In this document: positions 32,594-40,242 of the stretch, in pieces
How the letters are laid out: the number at the start of each line of letters is the position of its first letter
Position numbering within the stretch: the first letter of the stretch is position 1
Origin: a virus
Strand: one strand, 5' to 3'
IMG/VR virus record: IMGVR_UViG_3300022752_000055
Coordinates: 1 to 64,000 of that record
DNA length: 64,000 nt
The notes under the pieces: model-generated
Databases searched by the model: none
What the model was told of the DNA's origin: nothing
Seen by the model: the letters and a program-made list of their open reading frames with translations, nothing else
Translations under genes and position numbers: made by a program

Positions 32594-32878
32594 ATGGAAC
32601 CGAAAAAAAGACTTTTTCGACTAATAGAGGTATATCTTAACGAGTATAGAAAAAATGCCGTTGAGGAAATTTATGGTAAGGGGACGAAAATTAAAATACA
32701 CACAATTAATCACAGCGTTTCAACTAAATCATTACTTATTGAAGCCGTAATTTATCTCGGAGATATAATAACTGAAGAAGTTATGGATAGAGAACTTGCG
32801 GATGTTATAATACGAGAGGCTCTCGATTATTTTTATCCGGAATGTTCCATTAAAACCATGATTAGGTGGGACACTTAA
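32594..32878 (+). CDS. hypothetical protein, 94 aa
   Basis: MEPKKRLFRLIEVYLNEYRK: helix, then a strand pair TKIKIHTINHSVSTKSLLIE and C-terminal EALDYFYPECSIKTMIRWDT. Related in layout to the small class-B/C bodies but without a tag. Convergent with the next gene. Confidence 0.65.
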   Translation: MEPKKRLFRLIEVYLNEYRKNAVEEIYGKGTKIKIHTINHSVSTKSLLIEAVIYLGDIITEEVMDRELADVIIREALDYFYPECSIKTMIRWDT

Positions 32879-33177
32879 TCATTAGTTTTCAATCTATGTA
32901 ATTCTGAGTTTTCTTTTTGTAGGAATTCAACTTTAACTGCAAGTGCTGCGACCTGTTCTGTTAACTTTAAAATGGTACTACGCATCTCATCTTTTTCTTT
33001 GCTACTTTGAAGTAACATCGCCTCCAATTTTGCAATTCTTTCTCTGCATTCATCACGAAGATATCCTTCGTCACTTTCTTTTCTTTGTGCTCTCTTTTCA
33101 TAGAATCTCCAAGCTGAAGACGAACCCAATACAGTTATTGCGGTTACAAGGACAGTCCAAATTGTTTCTTGAGTCAT
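32875..33177 (-). CDS. membrane-anchored coiled-coil protein, 100 aa
   Basis: N-terminal TM helix (IWTVLVTAITVLGSSSAWRF) then a long coiled coil (RIAKLEAMLLQSSKEKDEM, ILKLTEQVAALAVKVEFLQ). Typical layout of phage holin/spanin-associated or Rz-like inner-membrane proteins. No second spanin gene found next to it. Confidence 0.75.
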   Translation of the reverse strand: MTQETIWTVLVTAITVLGSSSAWRFYEKRAQRKESDEGYLRDECRERIAKLEAMLLQSSKEKDEMRSTILKLTEQVAALAVKVEFLQKENSELHRLKTND

Positions 33178-33225
33178 AGGCCATTGGTATATTACAATTA
33201 ATAAATATAAGAAAATTATTAAAAA

Positions 33226-33720
33226 TTAATCTCCTTTAATAATTGATAAAGAATGTTTTAAGAATTCTTTGGCTCTGGGTTCAATATGGCTAAAAGACAT
33301 TACTTTTTCTATGTCCGAAACCAATTCTTCCCCATGTTCGTTCTCTTTGTATAGTTCAATTATCTTATCCATCGCTCTATTACACTCCTTAGTTTGTTCC
33401 TCAAAATAGTTATAAGGCTTATAAGCTTTTAATGTATTCATAACATTATTTGCCAAATGAACCCCACCATCGTTAACATTTTCTAAATTATGATATGACC
33501 TAAGAGTCTCTAACGCATCAACCAAACCTCTAACACCATTTTTTCTAATTTTAATGTTTTCAACGTAGTCTTCATACTCATCTTCACCCATAACATCATC
33601 TAAGGATTTGGTATTTCCCTTATGACAAAACCTCATTTCTTCGGAGGTTTTTTGTTCGAAGAAATAATTTTTTCTTATTTCTTTTTTTTCTTCTTCTGTG
33701 ATTGTAAATCTTTTATTCAT
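33226..33720 (-). CDS. class-D tagged protein, 164 aa
   Basis: MNKRFTITEEEKKEIRKNYF leader with FFEQ. Helical body with HLANNVMNTLKAYKPYNYFE and ECNRAMDKIIELYKENEHG. First of four small genes running to 34254 on the minus strand. Unknown function. Confidence 0.75.
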   Translation of the reverse strand: MNKRFTITEEEKKEIRKNYFFEQKTSEEMRFCHKGNTKSLDDVMGEDEYEDYVENIKIRKNGVRGLVDALETLRSYHNLENVNDGGVHLANNVMNTLKAYKPYNYFEEQTKECNRAMDKIIELYKENEHGEELVSDIEKVMSFSHIEPRAKEFLKHSLSIIKGD

Positions 33721-33749
33721 AATTAATAAATACTTTAAAAATGAGAAAA

Positions 33750-33944
33750 TTATCTGTATAACCTTTCAGTTAATCCATAAACAAATTCCATTTCTTTTTT
33801 TATTGTTTGAATTTTTCTTTCATCTTCTTCAGATACGTTAATATTCTGTGCTTGAATCAATCTAATCTCTTCTTGTAATCTTTGATACTTGAAAAGTAAT
33901 TTATTGTAAGTGTCCGCTTTTTGTTCGTTAGTTAAATTTTGCAT
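33750..33944 (-). CDS. coiled-coil protein, 64 aa
   Basis: MQNLTNEQKADTYNKLLFKY then a continuous heptad coiled coil to the C-terminus (RLQEEIRLIQAQ, RKIQTIKKEMEFVYGL). Loosely like class-D starts. No catalytic motifs. Confidence 0.65.
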   Translation of the reverse strand: MQNLTNEQKADTYNKLLFKYQRLQEEIRLIQAQNINVSEEDERKIQTIKKEMEFVYGLTERLYR

Positions 33945-33984
33945 TTTTTATTTTTAATGTAATTTAGTTTTAAATGATTGTAAA

Positions 33985-34254
33985 TTAAGAATTGTATTTT
34001 ATTTTTTCATAAGCATCGTTTAGATAATCAATTGCCTTATGTATTTTTTGCCTATTTGTAGTTGAAACCTTTTTCCCGGTTTCAAACATATTTAACAATT
34101 CCTTTAATTTTAATACTATCTCCTCTGTTGAAGTTTCAATATCTTTGTTATATTGTCCTGATGGTTGGTTTGGGGTTGAGGTATATAATTCCAAATCCAT
34201 TGCGGTTTCAATAATTTTTATTAAATTTGATTCTGTTATTTTTATCTTTCGCAT
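33985..34254 (-). CDS. tagged-like helical protein, 89 aa
   Basis: MRKIKITESNLIKIIETAMD is intermediate between class A and B tags (KITESNL). The rest is helical with IVLKLKELLNMFETGKKVST. Coupled to the lysozyme-like gene upstream (16 nt). Confidence 0.7.
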   Translation of the reverse strand: MRKIKITESNLIKIIETAMDLELYTSTPNQPSGQYNKDIETSTEEIVLKLKELLNMFETGKKVSTTNRQKIHKAIDYLNDAYEKIKYNS

Positions 34255-34270
34255 TATCTATAATAATATT

Positions 34271-35005
34271 TTATGCCAACATTTCTGATGCATTTTTTAT
34301 TTTTCCCGGTCTAATTGTTCTCATAGCGTAAACCATATTGTCTAATTCTTCGGGATTAGTAATTCCCATACTAACAGAATCATTAACTTTTTTTGCAAAC
34401 TTTTTAAAATATCCAGGTCCATTCCAACTTGCATACGCAAAATTAAATAATAATTTAGGGTTGTTTTCAACAATACTTCTTGCCTCTTTTGATAAGAAAT
34501 TTTCAGCATTTTTCTTGTATTGTTCTTTCATAATTTTGCTAACAGAACTAATTAATTTATCTTTTAATTCTCCGCCAGTATAGTTATACGGCCATCTTCC
34601 ATTTTTTTGTGCGTTATCTATCATCGACCAAAACTCGGAACCACTATCTGATGTGTTAATTGTTCCCCCATGTTTTCTATCTATTCCAAACATGGTCTCA
34701 CCGCTTTTACCCATGGCGGTAAAACTTGAAGGAGACATATTTTTTCCTGATGTGCTTTTTGCTCCCGTAATTTTAAATTCGGGATGATAATACCCACCTT
34801 CCAAATTATTAATAATTGTTTTTGTAATTTCTTTAAATTTATCATCAACAATAGACCCGGTAACTTTTTTAGAAGATGTGGGTTCTACTGACTTTAATAA
34901 ATCTTTATCAACTAGTTTGTCCGAGAAATCACCTGAAAAGGCTCCCATCAATCCTTTTAATAAATCTTCAAGTTGGTCTTCACTTATTATTACGTTTTTT
35001 TTCAT
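34271..35005 (-). CDS. tagged virion lysozyme-like protein
   Basis: 244 aa. Leader MKKNVIISEDQLEDLLKGLM. Residues 65-225 resemble muramidase domains of large phages: IINNLEGGYYHPEF with a likely catalytic Glu in LEGGY, MFGIDRKHGG, then WPYNYTGGEL and LLFNFAYASWNGPGYFKKFA. Known family parallels are GH108-like/phage structural transglycosylases. Probably acts on peptidoglycan during entry, consistent with virion location. Assignment from motif order. Confidence 0.75.
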   Translation of the reverse strand: MKKNVIISEDQLEDLLKGLMGAFSGDFSDKLVDKDLLKSVEPTSSKKVTGSIVDDKFKEITKTIINNLEGGYYHPEFKITGAKSTSGKNMSPSSFTAMGKSGETMFGIDRKHGGTINTSDSGSEFWSMIDNAQKNGRWPYNYTGGELKDKLISSVSKIMKEQYKKNAENFLSKEARSIVENNPKLLFNFAYASWNGPGYFKKFAKKVNDSVSMGITNPEELDNMVYAMRTIRPGKIKNASEMLA

Positions 35006-35037
35006 ATACTTTGTTATTTTTTGATTGTCTCAATAAT

Positions 35038-35045
35038 ATAAATAT
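35038..35045 (-). promoter_or_regulatory. ATATTTAT motif
   Basis: 32 nt before the lysozyme-like ATG on the minus strand. Confidence 0.3.
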
Positions 35046-35067
35046 AACACTAACCAAACATATTTAT

Positions 35068-36147
35068 ATAAAAAGAAAAACTATTTCATCTGCAATTAAA
35101 ATATTATCATTAGAGGGTGTTCCACCATTTCAGGTTTATTCCTGTGATTACGCTTTAAATAATTGTCAACTTGTTGCAACATTAGAGAATCCGGTTCAAG
35201 CAATAAACGACATTATACTACCAAATCTTTTTGATAATTCACCAAACATAATTGTTAAAATTATTTCCTTTGATGGGTGTGAGACATTCACATTATTAAA
35301 TTGTGAGAATTTCCCAACACCAATGACAATGATTGTTGAGAGTCCTGATTCGTCAAATACCATATTTGAATTACCGTTAGTTAATGATGGTGTTTATGAT
35401 TTTGATGTTGATTGGGGTGATGGTACATCACAAAGAATCACTCAATGGGACGATGCAAATAAAGTTCATAATTATCCTGATAATGGTGAATATGAAATAA
35501 AAATATATATTAAAGAATTTACTGGTTGGAATTTTGCATACGCCGGGGTTCCTCAGGAGACAAAAAATAATCTAAAAAGTATTACAATAATTCCAAGTTT
35601 AGTTTTTACTGACATGGTAACCGCATTCACCAATTGTGAAAATTTGATTAGTTTTAATGGTACTCCAACATTTAGTGGTTCTACAGACTTAACCGATTTT
35701 TTCGCCAATTGTTACAGTTTAGAATCTGTTAATGGTATTTGGGATTTTAGTGGGGTTGAGAGTATTTCCTCATTCTTTTTTAATTGTAATTCCTTAACCG
35801 GAGGAACAATTAACGAATGGGGGTTGACAATGAATAATGTAAAATATGCATATAGTGTATTCGAAAATTGTTATTCATTTAATGGTGAATTAGATAAATG
35901 GAACATGAGTGGTGTGATATCAATGGGTACCATGTTTACCAATGCAGTATCATTTAATCAAGATATTGGAGGTTGGAATGTATCGGGAGTTACTGAAATG
36001 GATAGTATGTTCTACAATGCAACTTCATTTAATCAAGACCTAAGCGGTTGGTGCGTTACAAACATACCAACCGCTCCAGTAGATTTTGATGGTGAGGCAT
36101 TACTTTGGGTATTACCTAGACCGGTATGGGGAACATGCCCCACATAA
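35068..36147 (+). CDS. BspA-like (DUF285) repeat protein; start codon unresolved
   Basis: The open frame extends upstream to 34876 but that part is antisense to the lysozyme-like gene; after the ATATTTAT at 35060-35067 there is no in-frame ATG, GTG or TTG until ATG 35329. Content: N-terminal region with paired Cys, a PKD-like strand set (DFDVDWGDGTSQRI), then about five DUF285 repeats such as VSGVTEMDSMFYNATSFNQD, ending WGTCPT. DUF285/BspA repeats build surface-binding solenoids, so a tail fibre or adhesin role is plausible. Confidence 0.7.
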   Translation: MKRKTISSAIKILSLEGVPPFQVYSCDYALNNCQLVATLENPVQAINDIILPNLFDNSPNIIVKIISFDGCETFTLLNCENFPTPMTMIVESPDSSNTIFELPLVNDGVYDFDVDWGDGTSQRITQWDDANKVHNYPDNGEYEIKIYIKEFTGWNFAYAGVPQETKNNLKSITIIPSLVFTDMVTAFTNCENLISFNGTPTFSGSTDLTDFFANCYSLESVNGIWDFSGVESISSFFFNCNSLTGGTINEWGLTMNNVKYAYSVFENCYSFNGELDKWNMSGVISMGTMFTNAVSFNQDIGGWNVSGVTEMDSMFYNATSFNQDLSGWCVTNIPTAPVDFDGEALLWVLPRPVWGTCPT

Positions 36148-36531
36148 TTATTTAACTCTAGTTTTCAAATATTTTTCTAAGGGCATATCTGAGGGTTTGA
36201 TAGGGCTCCATTCTTTCTCACTATCTTTATCCCATCTTGTACCGGCACCAATACCAAAATCACTTTGTCTATTATTTCTTGTATGTGATTTTAATTTCAT
36301 TTTATTTTGAAATTCATCATCATCGTTGTACTTGTCTTCAATATCAAAATCAAAGTCTTTAATATAATTGATATCATCATTATCATCATCATTATCATCA
36401 TCAAATAACGATGGTTCATCTTCAAGTGGAGTATCAAATCCTTCAAACTCTATATCTTCATTATTTTCTTTAACTATTCTATTTACCAATCTAATTAATT
36501 CGGTTTCAGTTAATCTTATTATTTTACTCAT
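36148..36531 (-). CDS. class-A tagged acidic protein, 127 aa
   Basis: MSKIIRLTETELIRLVNR + IVKE|N tag, then an Asp-rich stretch (DEPSLFDDDNDDDNDDINY) and a basic C-terminus (KSHTRNNRQSDFGIGAGTR). Bipolar charge resembles DNA-organising internal proteins, an inference. Convergent with the BspA-like gene with no gap. Confidence 0.8.
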   Translation of the reverse strand: MSKIIRLTETELIRLVNRIVKENNEDIEFEGFDTPLEDEPSLFDDDNDDDNDDINYIKDFDFDIEDKYNDDDEFQNKMKLKSHTRNNRQSDFGIGAGTRWDKDSEKEWSPIKPSDMPLEKYLKTRVK

Positions 36532-36547
36532 AATTTTTTATTTATTA

Positions 36548-36555
36548 ATAAATAT
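36548..36555 (-). promoter_or_regulatory. ATATTTAT motif
   Basis: 16 nt before the ATG of the acidic class-A gene. Confidence 0.4.
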
Positions 36556-36566
36556 CATTAATAACG

Positions 36567-36680
36567 TTATTTATGAGTTAAAATTTCATATATAACTTGA
36601 ATGGTTATACCAAATAATACGGACGCAACCGCAAATATTACAAAATATATCAATCCAATATCCCAATTATTTTTTTTCAT
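36567..36680 (-). CDS. single-pass membrane peptide, 37 aa
   Basis: MKKNNWDIGLIYFVIFAVAS + VLFGITIQVIYEILTHK: one long TM helix. The start at 36678-36680 follows the stop of the upstream gene; the longer in-frame ORF overlaps that gene and is less likely. Confidence 0.55.
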   Translation of the reverse strand: MKKNNWDIGLIYFVIFAVASVLFGITIQVIYEILTHK

Positions 36681-36694
36681 TTTTATTAAATTTT

Positions 36695-37279
36695 TTATTT
36701 TATCACGAAAAATGATGTAGGTGTCACTTCCCCCAAGTTTATTTGCTCTTGTATCCAATCAAAAGAGGCACTTACAACTTGACGAGGTGTTATTTCCTCC
36801 GATTTTAATTGTTCTTCCACCACTTTTAGATGATAAGTACTTAAAGTCACATTAGGTTTTATTTCCACATATTTTACCGAGTCTAACTTTCTCCAACTAG
36901 ATGGTGGTGCTATGGCACATCTTGGTGTTACTTCCTCCTTTTCTAAATCACGCCAAATTTGTGTTGGTATTGACTCTTTTGGTGTTATTTCCTCCCGATT
37001 TAATCTTAGCTCCGCCAATTGGCAAATGAGATTCACATCTTTAACGGGTTTTATTTCCACCGATTTTAATTCTTCTTGCACCCTCATCAATTGATTTGTA
37101 ATACTGGTATGTGGTATAACTTCCTCTGATTTTAATTGTTTTTCCATAAATGGAAGGTAGTTTCTTCCAGCGTCCAAAGGTGTAACTTCCTCCGATTTTA
37201 ATTCTTCTTCCACAACCACAAATGAAAGTGGTTTATCCCATTTAGGTGTCACTTCCCCCGATTTTATTTGTTGTTCCAT
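36695..37279 (-). CDS. 22-residue repeat protein, 194 aa
   Basis: Nine imperfect copies of a 22-residue unit whose constant part is EEQLKSEEVTP and whose other half varies (e.g. LDAGRNYLPFM, KESIPTQIWRD). The frame is continuous with the upstream 99-aa gene: that gene's TAG at 37280-37282 is followed directly by this ATG in the same phase. It may be a separate protein, or a nonsense-split extension of the 99-aa gene. Confidence 0.65.
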   Translation of the reverse strand: MEQQIKSGEVTPKWDKPLSFVVVEEELKSEEVTPLDAGRNYLPFMEKQLKSEEVIPHTSITNQLMRVQEELKSVEIKPVKDVNLICQLAELRLNREEITPKESIPTQIWRDLEKEEVTPRCAIAPPSSWRKLDSVKYVEIKPNVTLSTYHLKVVEEQLKSEEITPRQVVSASFDWIQEQINLGEVTPTSFFVIK

Positions 37280-37345
37280 CTATGAGTCTGAAGTGAAACC
37301 ATTAGCAATAGGTGTCACTTCCCCCGATTTTATTTGTTGTTCCAT
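36720..37345 (-). repeat. ten-unit tandem repeat array, 66-bp period
   Basis: Units begin with GGTGT.A.TTCC.CC on the plus strand at 36720, 36786, 36855, 36924, 36981, 37047, 37113, 37179, 37245 and 37311. Spacings are 66, 69, 69, 57, then 66 five times, all multiples of three. The last two units share 35 identical bases. Conserved half about 36 bp, variable half about 30 bp. Confidence 0.9.
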
Positions 37346-37579
37346 CCATTCTTTTATAAGTTGTTGGGTTTCTTCGTAATCATAGGAAAACATATCGGAG
37401 ATGTCAGTCCAAACTGAATATAAAACCCATAATGTTCCGGACTTTTCCAATTCTAATATTACCTTATCATTCTTTTTAAAAAAAATAGAGTCAGGATAAA
37501 ATTTTGATTTAACCGAATACATATTTTCAAACAAATAATTCAAAAACTTAAACTCACTTTTTCTTATTTTATCTTTCAT
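37280..37579 (-). CDS. paralogue of the class-B body family, 99 aa
   Basis: Body FLNYLFENMY..KKNDKVILELE, VWTDISDMFSYDYEETQQL and IKEWMEQQ is clearly homologous to the tagged 55400-55732 protein (FLDYLFEG equivalents, WEDISNMFSLDYYETQEL) but with the N-terminus MKDKIRKSEFK in place of the class-B tag. Its last residues enter the 66-bp repeat array and it stops with TAG. Host-type TATATTTG box upstream. Confidence 0.75.
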   Translation of the reverse strand: MKDKIRKSEFKFLNYLFENMYSVKSKFYPDSIFFKKNDKVILELEKSGTLWVLYSVWTDISDMFSYDYEETQQLIKEWMEQQIKSGEVTPIANGFTSDS

Positions 37580-37598
37580 TTTTTTTAATTAACGAATA

Positions 37599-37606
37599 CA
37601 AATATA
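37599..37606 (-). promoter_or_regulatory. TAnnTTTG -7 box
   Basis: TATATTTG on the minus strand, 19 nt before the ATG of the 99-aa paralogue. Confidence 0.5.
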
Positions 37607-37625
37607 ATAATAAATCCCATAACAA

Positions 37626-37745
37626 TCAAAATAATATTACATTATGTTTAACCATTCTATTAAAGGTTCCGCGCTGATAGTATCTTCCGTCATTATAATT
37701 ACCATTATCTTTCAACCACCTTAAAACACTATTTAACTTCTTCAT
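37626..37745 (-). CDS. possible small basic protein, 39 aa
   Basis: MKKLNSVLRWLKDNGNYNDG followed by RYYQRGTFNRMVKHNVILF, starting inside the last codons of the 192-aa gene upstream (17-nt overlap). Basic; no support beyond overlap and codon content. Confidence 0.35.
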   Translation of the reverse strand: MKKLNSVLRWLKDNGNYNDGRYYQRGTFNRMVKHNVILF

Positions 37746-38307
37746 CTTTTTTTATTTTTAAATCACCCAAACTACTATTAGCAAGTTGGTCATCAAAATC
37801 CTTATACCCAAGAGATTGTGCGTATTCGTCATTCTTCTTTTTATAGAACTCCCTTTTGGTTTCGTTATCATTTAACTTATCTTCCGGTATTCCAAGTTCT
37901 TCAGCAACCGCCGCACGACATTGAGCCATAGTTCCCATCTCTATATTGATTGGTAAATCAGTTTCTATATTCTCTATGAACTGCTCAAATTGGTTTGCGG
38001 CTTCAAATGGCATACAATACACACCCTCATCTACCTGATAACCACTATCGTTCTGTCTATCGAATATCTCAACCCTACCCATTCTATATCTTTCTCCAAG
38101 CAAACTATACACACCATACCCTACGGTAGAATAATAATACCTACCTGAACGATTACTCTCATCCATATTAACACAACCCGGGTTTACTTCCATATAACCG
38201 GCAAGTTCGTTAGCCAAATACTCATTGGTGAGTTCTATACCATCCCTTTCAGCTTTGCGAGTGATGTTCTCTAAAAACCATTTTATATCTTGTCTTTTAA
38301 CTTTCAT
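37729..38307 (-). CDS. hypothetical protein, 192 aa
   Basis: MKVKRQDIKWFLENITRKAE, then NPGCVNMDESNRSGRYYYST and acidic/amide-rich helices ending DLKIKKDEEVK. Similar in style to phage proteins that modify host functions; not recognised. Host-type promoter at 38312-38319. Confidence 0.75.
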   Translation of the reverse strand: MKVKRQDIKWFLENITRKAERDGIELTNEYLANELAGYMEVNPGCVNMDESNRSGRYYYSTVGYGVYSLLGERYRMGRVEIFDRQNDSGYQVDEGVYCMPFEAANQFEQFIENIETDLPINIEMGTMAQCRAAVAEELGIPEDKLNDNETKREFYKKKNDEYAQSLGYKDFDDQLANSSLGDLKIKKDEEVK

Positions 38308-38311
38308 AGGG

Positions 38312-38319
38312 CAAATATA
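38312..38319 (-). promoter_or_regulatory. TAnnTTTG -7 box
   Basis: TATATTTG 4 nt before the ATG at 38305-38307 on the minus strand. Confidence 0.55.
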
Positions 38320-38322
38320 ATA

Positions 38323-38427
38323 CTATTTTTTGGATTTTGGAAATAATTTTAAAAGAATAAACATAATCCCAAATGGTATTAAACAACTTATAACGATACC
38401 AAGTAAACCTAATAATAAATTTTTCAC
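38323..38427 (-). CDS. possible membrane peptide, 34 aa, GTG start
   Basis: (M)KNLLLGLLGIVISCLIPFG continuing IMFILLKLFPKSKK; one hydrophobic helix with a basic end. Ends 16 nt before the 192-aa gene; GTG start and small size make it tentative. Confidence 0.4.
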   Translation of the reverse strand: MKNLLLGLLGIVISCLIPFGIMFILLKLFPKSKK

Positions 38428-38451
38428 ATATAATATATAGTTATTTTTATT

Positions 38452-38459
38452 ATATTTAT
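38452..38459 (+). promoter_or_regulatory. ATATTTAT motif
   Basis: 5 nt before the ATG at 38465. Confidence 0.45.
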
Positions 38460-38464
38460 AAAGT

Positions 38465-38806
38465 ATGAAATACCTCATTAACGAAAGTAAATTGGTAAAA
38501 TTGATTGGGAAATATATAGAGGCAAGATATCCTGAATTAATGAGGCTTGAATCTAGAAAAGTGTTCCATCAAGGAACCGGACATTACGGAAATATATTTT
38601 TTGACCCATCTCAAAGAAGTAATGTTTTTATGTATTGGTTTTATAATCCATATGATGTTAATTCCACTGAATTATTTCCCGAACTACAATTAAACGGAGA
38701 AATATTTAACGATATTGAAGAGACATTTGGTGAGGAAAATATGGGATATGTCCTTGATTGGTTTAATAAAACTTTTGGATTGGAAGCACAGAGTATAACA
38801 TTTTAA
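38465..38806 (+). CDS. class-B tagged protein, 113 aa
   Basis: MKYLINESKLVKLIGKYIEA, variant class-B tag with INE|S. The C-terminus IFNDIEETFGEENMGYVLDW then FNKTFGLEAQSITF has the same helix-plus-strand end as the 55400-55732 and 37280-37579 proteins. Followed 2 nt later by the next gene. Confidence 0.8.
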   Translation: MKYLINESKLVKLIGKYIEARYPELMRLESRKVFHQGTGHYGNIFFDPSQRSNVFMYWFYNPYDVNSTELFPELQLNGEIFNDIEETFGEENMGYVLDWFNKTFGLEAQSITF

Positions 38807-38808
38807 TT

Positions 38809-39174
38809 ATGAATGAAGAACAAAAAACTAAATTTAAGAAATTAGTTCAAAAACTTACCAATGAAGTTTTAGTTGAAATGAAAGAACATTTTGAAAATAC
38901 TGATGTTCCAGCACCTTGGATGCATGATTCTCTTGATGAGGATGAAGTTAATGCAATTAAAAAAATAATTATTTTAGATGTTTGGGAAAGTAGATTAACC
39001 GATTATTACAAGTTTGAAGTAAAAGTCATTCTTGATGGTAAAAAAATTACTCGTATGTTTGACCCTGTAGATACACTTGACTCTATAGATTACAGGTTGC
39101 TAGAAATTACAGGATTAAAAATTTACTTATATAGCGAAGAGGTTGAATCCGAAGATTTTAACCCTCAATTCTAA
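38809..39174 (+). CDS. hypothetical protein, 121 aa
   Basis: MNEEQKTKFKKLVQKLTNEV leader, then a beta-rich part (DYYKFEVKVILDGKKITRMF). May be a distant member of the same small body family. Unknown. Confidence 0.7.
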   Translation: MNEEQKTKFKKLVQKLTNEVLVEMKEHFENTDVPAPWMHDSLDEDEVNAIKKIIILDVWESRLTDYYKFEVKVILDGKKITRMFDPVDTLDSIDYRLLEITGLKIYLYSEEVESEDFNPQF

Positions 39175-39474
39175 TTAAACAATACCCGCAACTGATACTG
39201 TTCTTATTGGATTTTCCCCATCTATTTGACTATGAAAATACTTTTTCGCTGCTGGTTTTATATACTTCATCGCATCCCAAGGTAAGATGTCTCTACAAGT
39301 ATCAATAATGCTTGTATCTATATAAAGTTCCTTATGATTTTTAACATAACAGAATATAATTTTTTCGTCCTTATCTTGAATATTAATTTGAGTGTCTGAC
39401 TCATTATAAGAATCCGCAAAACCCTCAAATATTTTTTCAATAATCCTTATATAATGTTTCTCGTCTTTATCCAT
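39175..39474 (-). CDS. hypothetical protein, 99 aa
   Basis: MDKDEKHYIRIIEKIFEGFA then beta strands (QINIQDKDEKIIFCYVKN) and RTVSVAGIV end. Overlaps the next upstream gene by 8 nt; no recognised domain. Confidence 0.65.
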   Translation of the reverse strand: MDKDEKHYIRIIEKIFEGFADSYNESDTQINIQDKDEKIIFCYVKNHKELYIDTSIIDTCRDILPWDAMKYIKPAAKKYFHSQIDGENPIRTVSVAGIV

Positions 39475-40237
39475 TTTTTAACTTTATTGAATTAGGTTTT
39501 TTAGTTGCAAAATATCTAGAAACGTCCCTATGTTTTAATATCGGAGTTGTTGGTTTAATTATTTTTAATTTTCCATCATTCATTACGGCACCGGTTAAAG
39601 CATATCTTGGTAACACATTAACCCATATATTTAAACTATCGGGATACAACGACTTATCAGACATAAGAATGTCAACATCACTTAATACTGCCAAGTACAT
39701 TAATTTACCATATCCCATACCTTTTATATCTGAGTCAATTTTGGATAATGAAACTGAATAAGACTTTTCTGTTAATGATATTGCACCAAGATAATCATCT
39801 TCAAACCTTTTATTTAAATAAATAGAACCAACGCACATTTCAAGTTCAGGGTCAAAAAAAAAATATTGTTTATCATTACCATATTTTTTAATATAACATT
39901 CCAACTCACCCAACATTTTAATTTTTAAGAATTTTTTTGCCATAAAATAAGCCATGTTGGAAAGAACCTCAGGTTTTTTTAATTCCTCAGACATATCATC
40001 GGTGTCGTCATACTGAGCAGCTCTAGCATAATCTTTTACATCTCGTTTCTTAAATTTTTTTTGATAACCTAAAACTTTTTTAACATATTCTTTTACCGAA
40101 TTATTATATTCCTTATGGTTATCACCAATAACAATATCAAGTATGTCTTTATATGTAGGGCTCACCCTCATAACACCATCAAAAATGGTAATCTCATTAA
40201 TCTTTTTATATTGTTGTTCGGTTATAATGTATTTCAC
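39467..40237 (-). CDS. class-B tagged acetyltransferase-like (GNAT) protein
   Basis: 256 aa. Tag MKYIITEQQYKKINEITIF. Residues about 150-230 resemble GNAT: a beta strand YSVSLSKIDSDIKGMGYGK in which KGMGYGK fits the acetyl-CoA P-loop (Q/R-x-x-G-x-G/A), then LMYLAVLSDVDILMSD and SLNIWVNVL. Packaged toxins that acetylate host targets would be one option. The GNAT call is moderate. Confidence 0.65.
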   Translation of the reverse strand: MKYIITEQQYKKINEITIFDGVMRVSPTYKDILDIVIGDNHKEYNNSVKEYVKKVLGYQKKFKKRDVKDYARAAQYDDTDDMSEELKKPEVLSNMAYFMAKKFLKIKMLGELECYIKKYGNDKQYFFFDPELEMCVGSIYLNKRFEDDYLGAISLTEKSYSVSLSKIDSDIKGMGYGKLMYLAVLSDVDILMSDKSLYPDSLNIWVNVLPRYALTGAVMNDGKLKIIKPTTPILKHRDVSRYFATKKPNSIKLKNG

Positions 40238-40242
40238 TTAAG

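Noticed and set aside
36720-37345. 66-bp repeat array resembling a CRISPR array (about 36-bp conserved, about 30-bp variable parts)
   Set aside because: Repeats are imperfect, all spacings are multiples of three, and the array is translated as a 22-residue protein repeat; no cas genes nearby.
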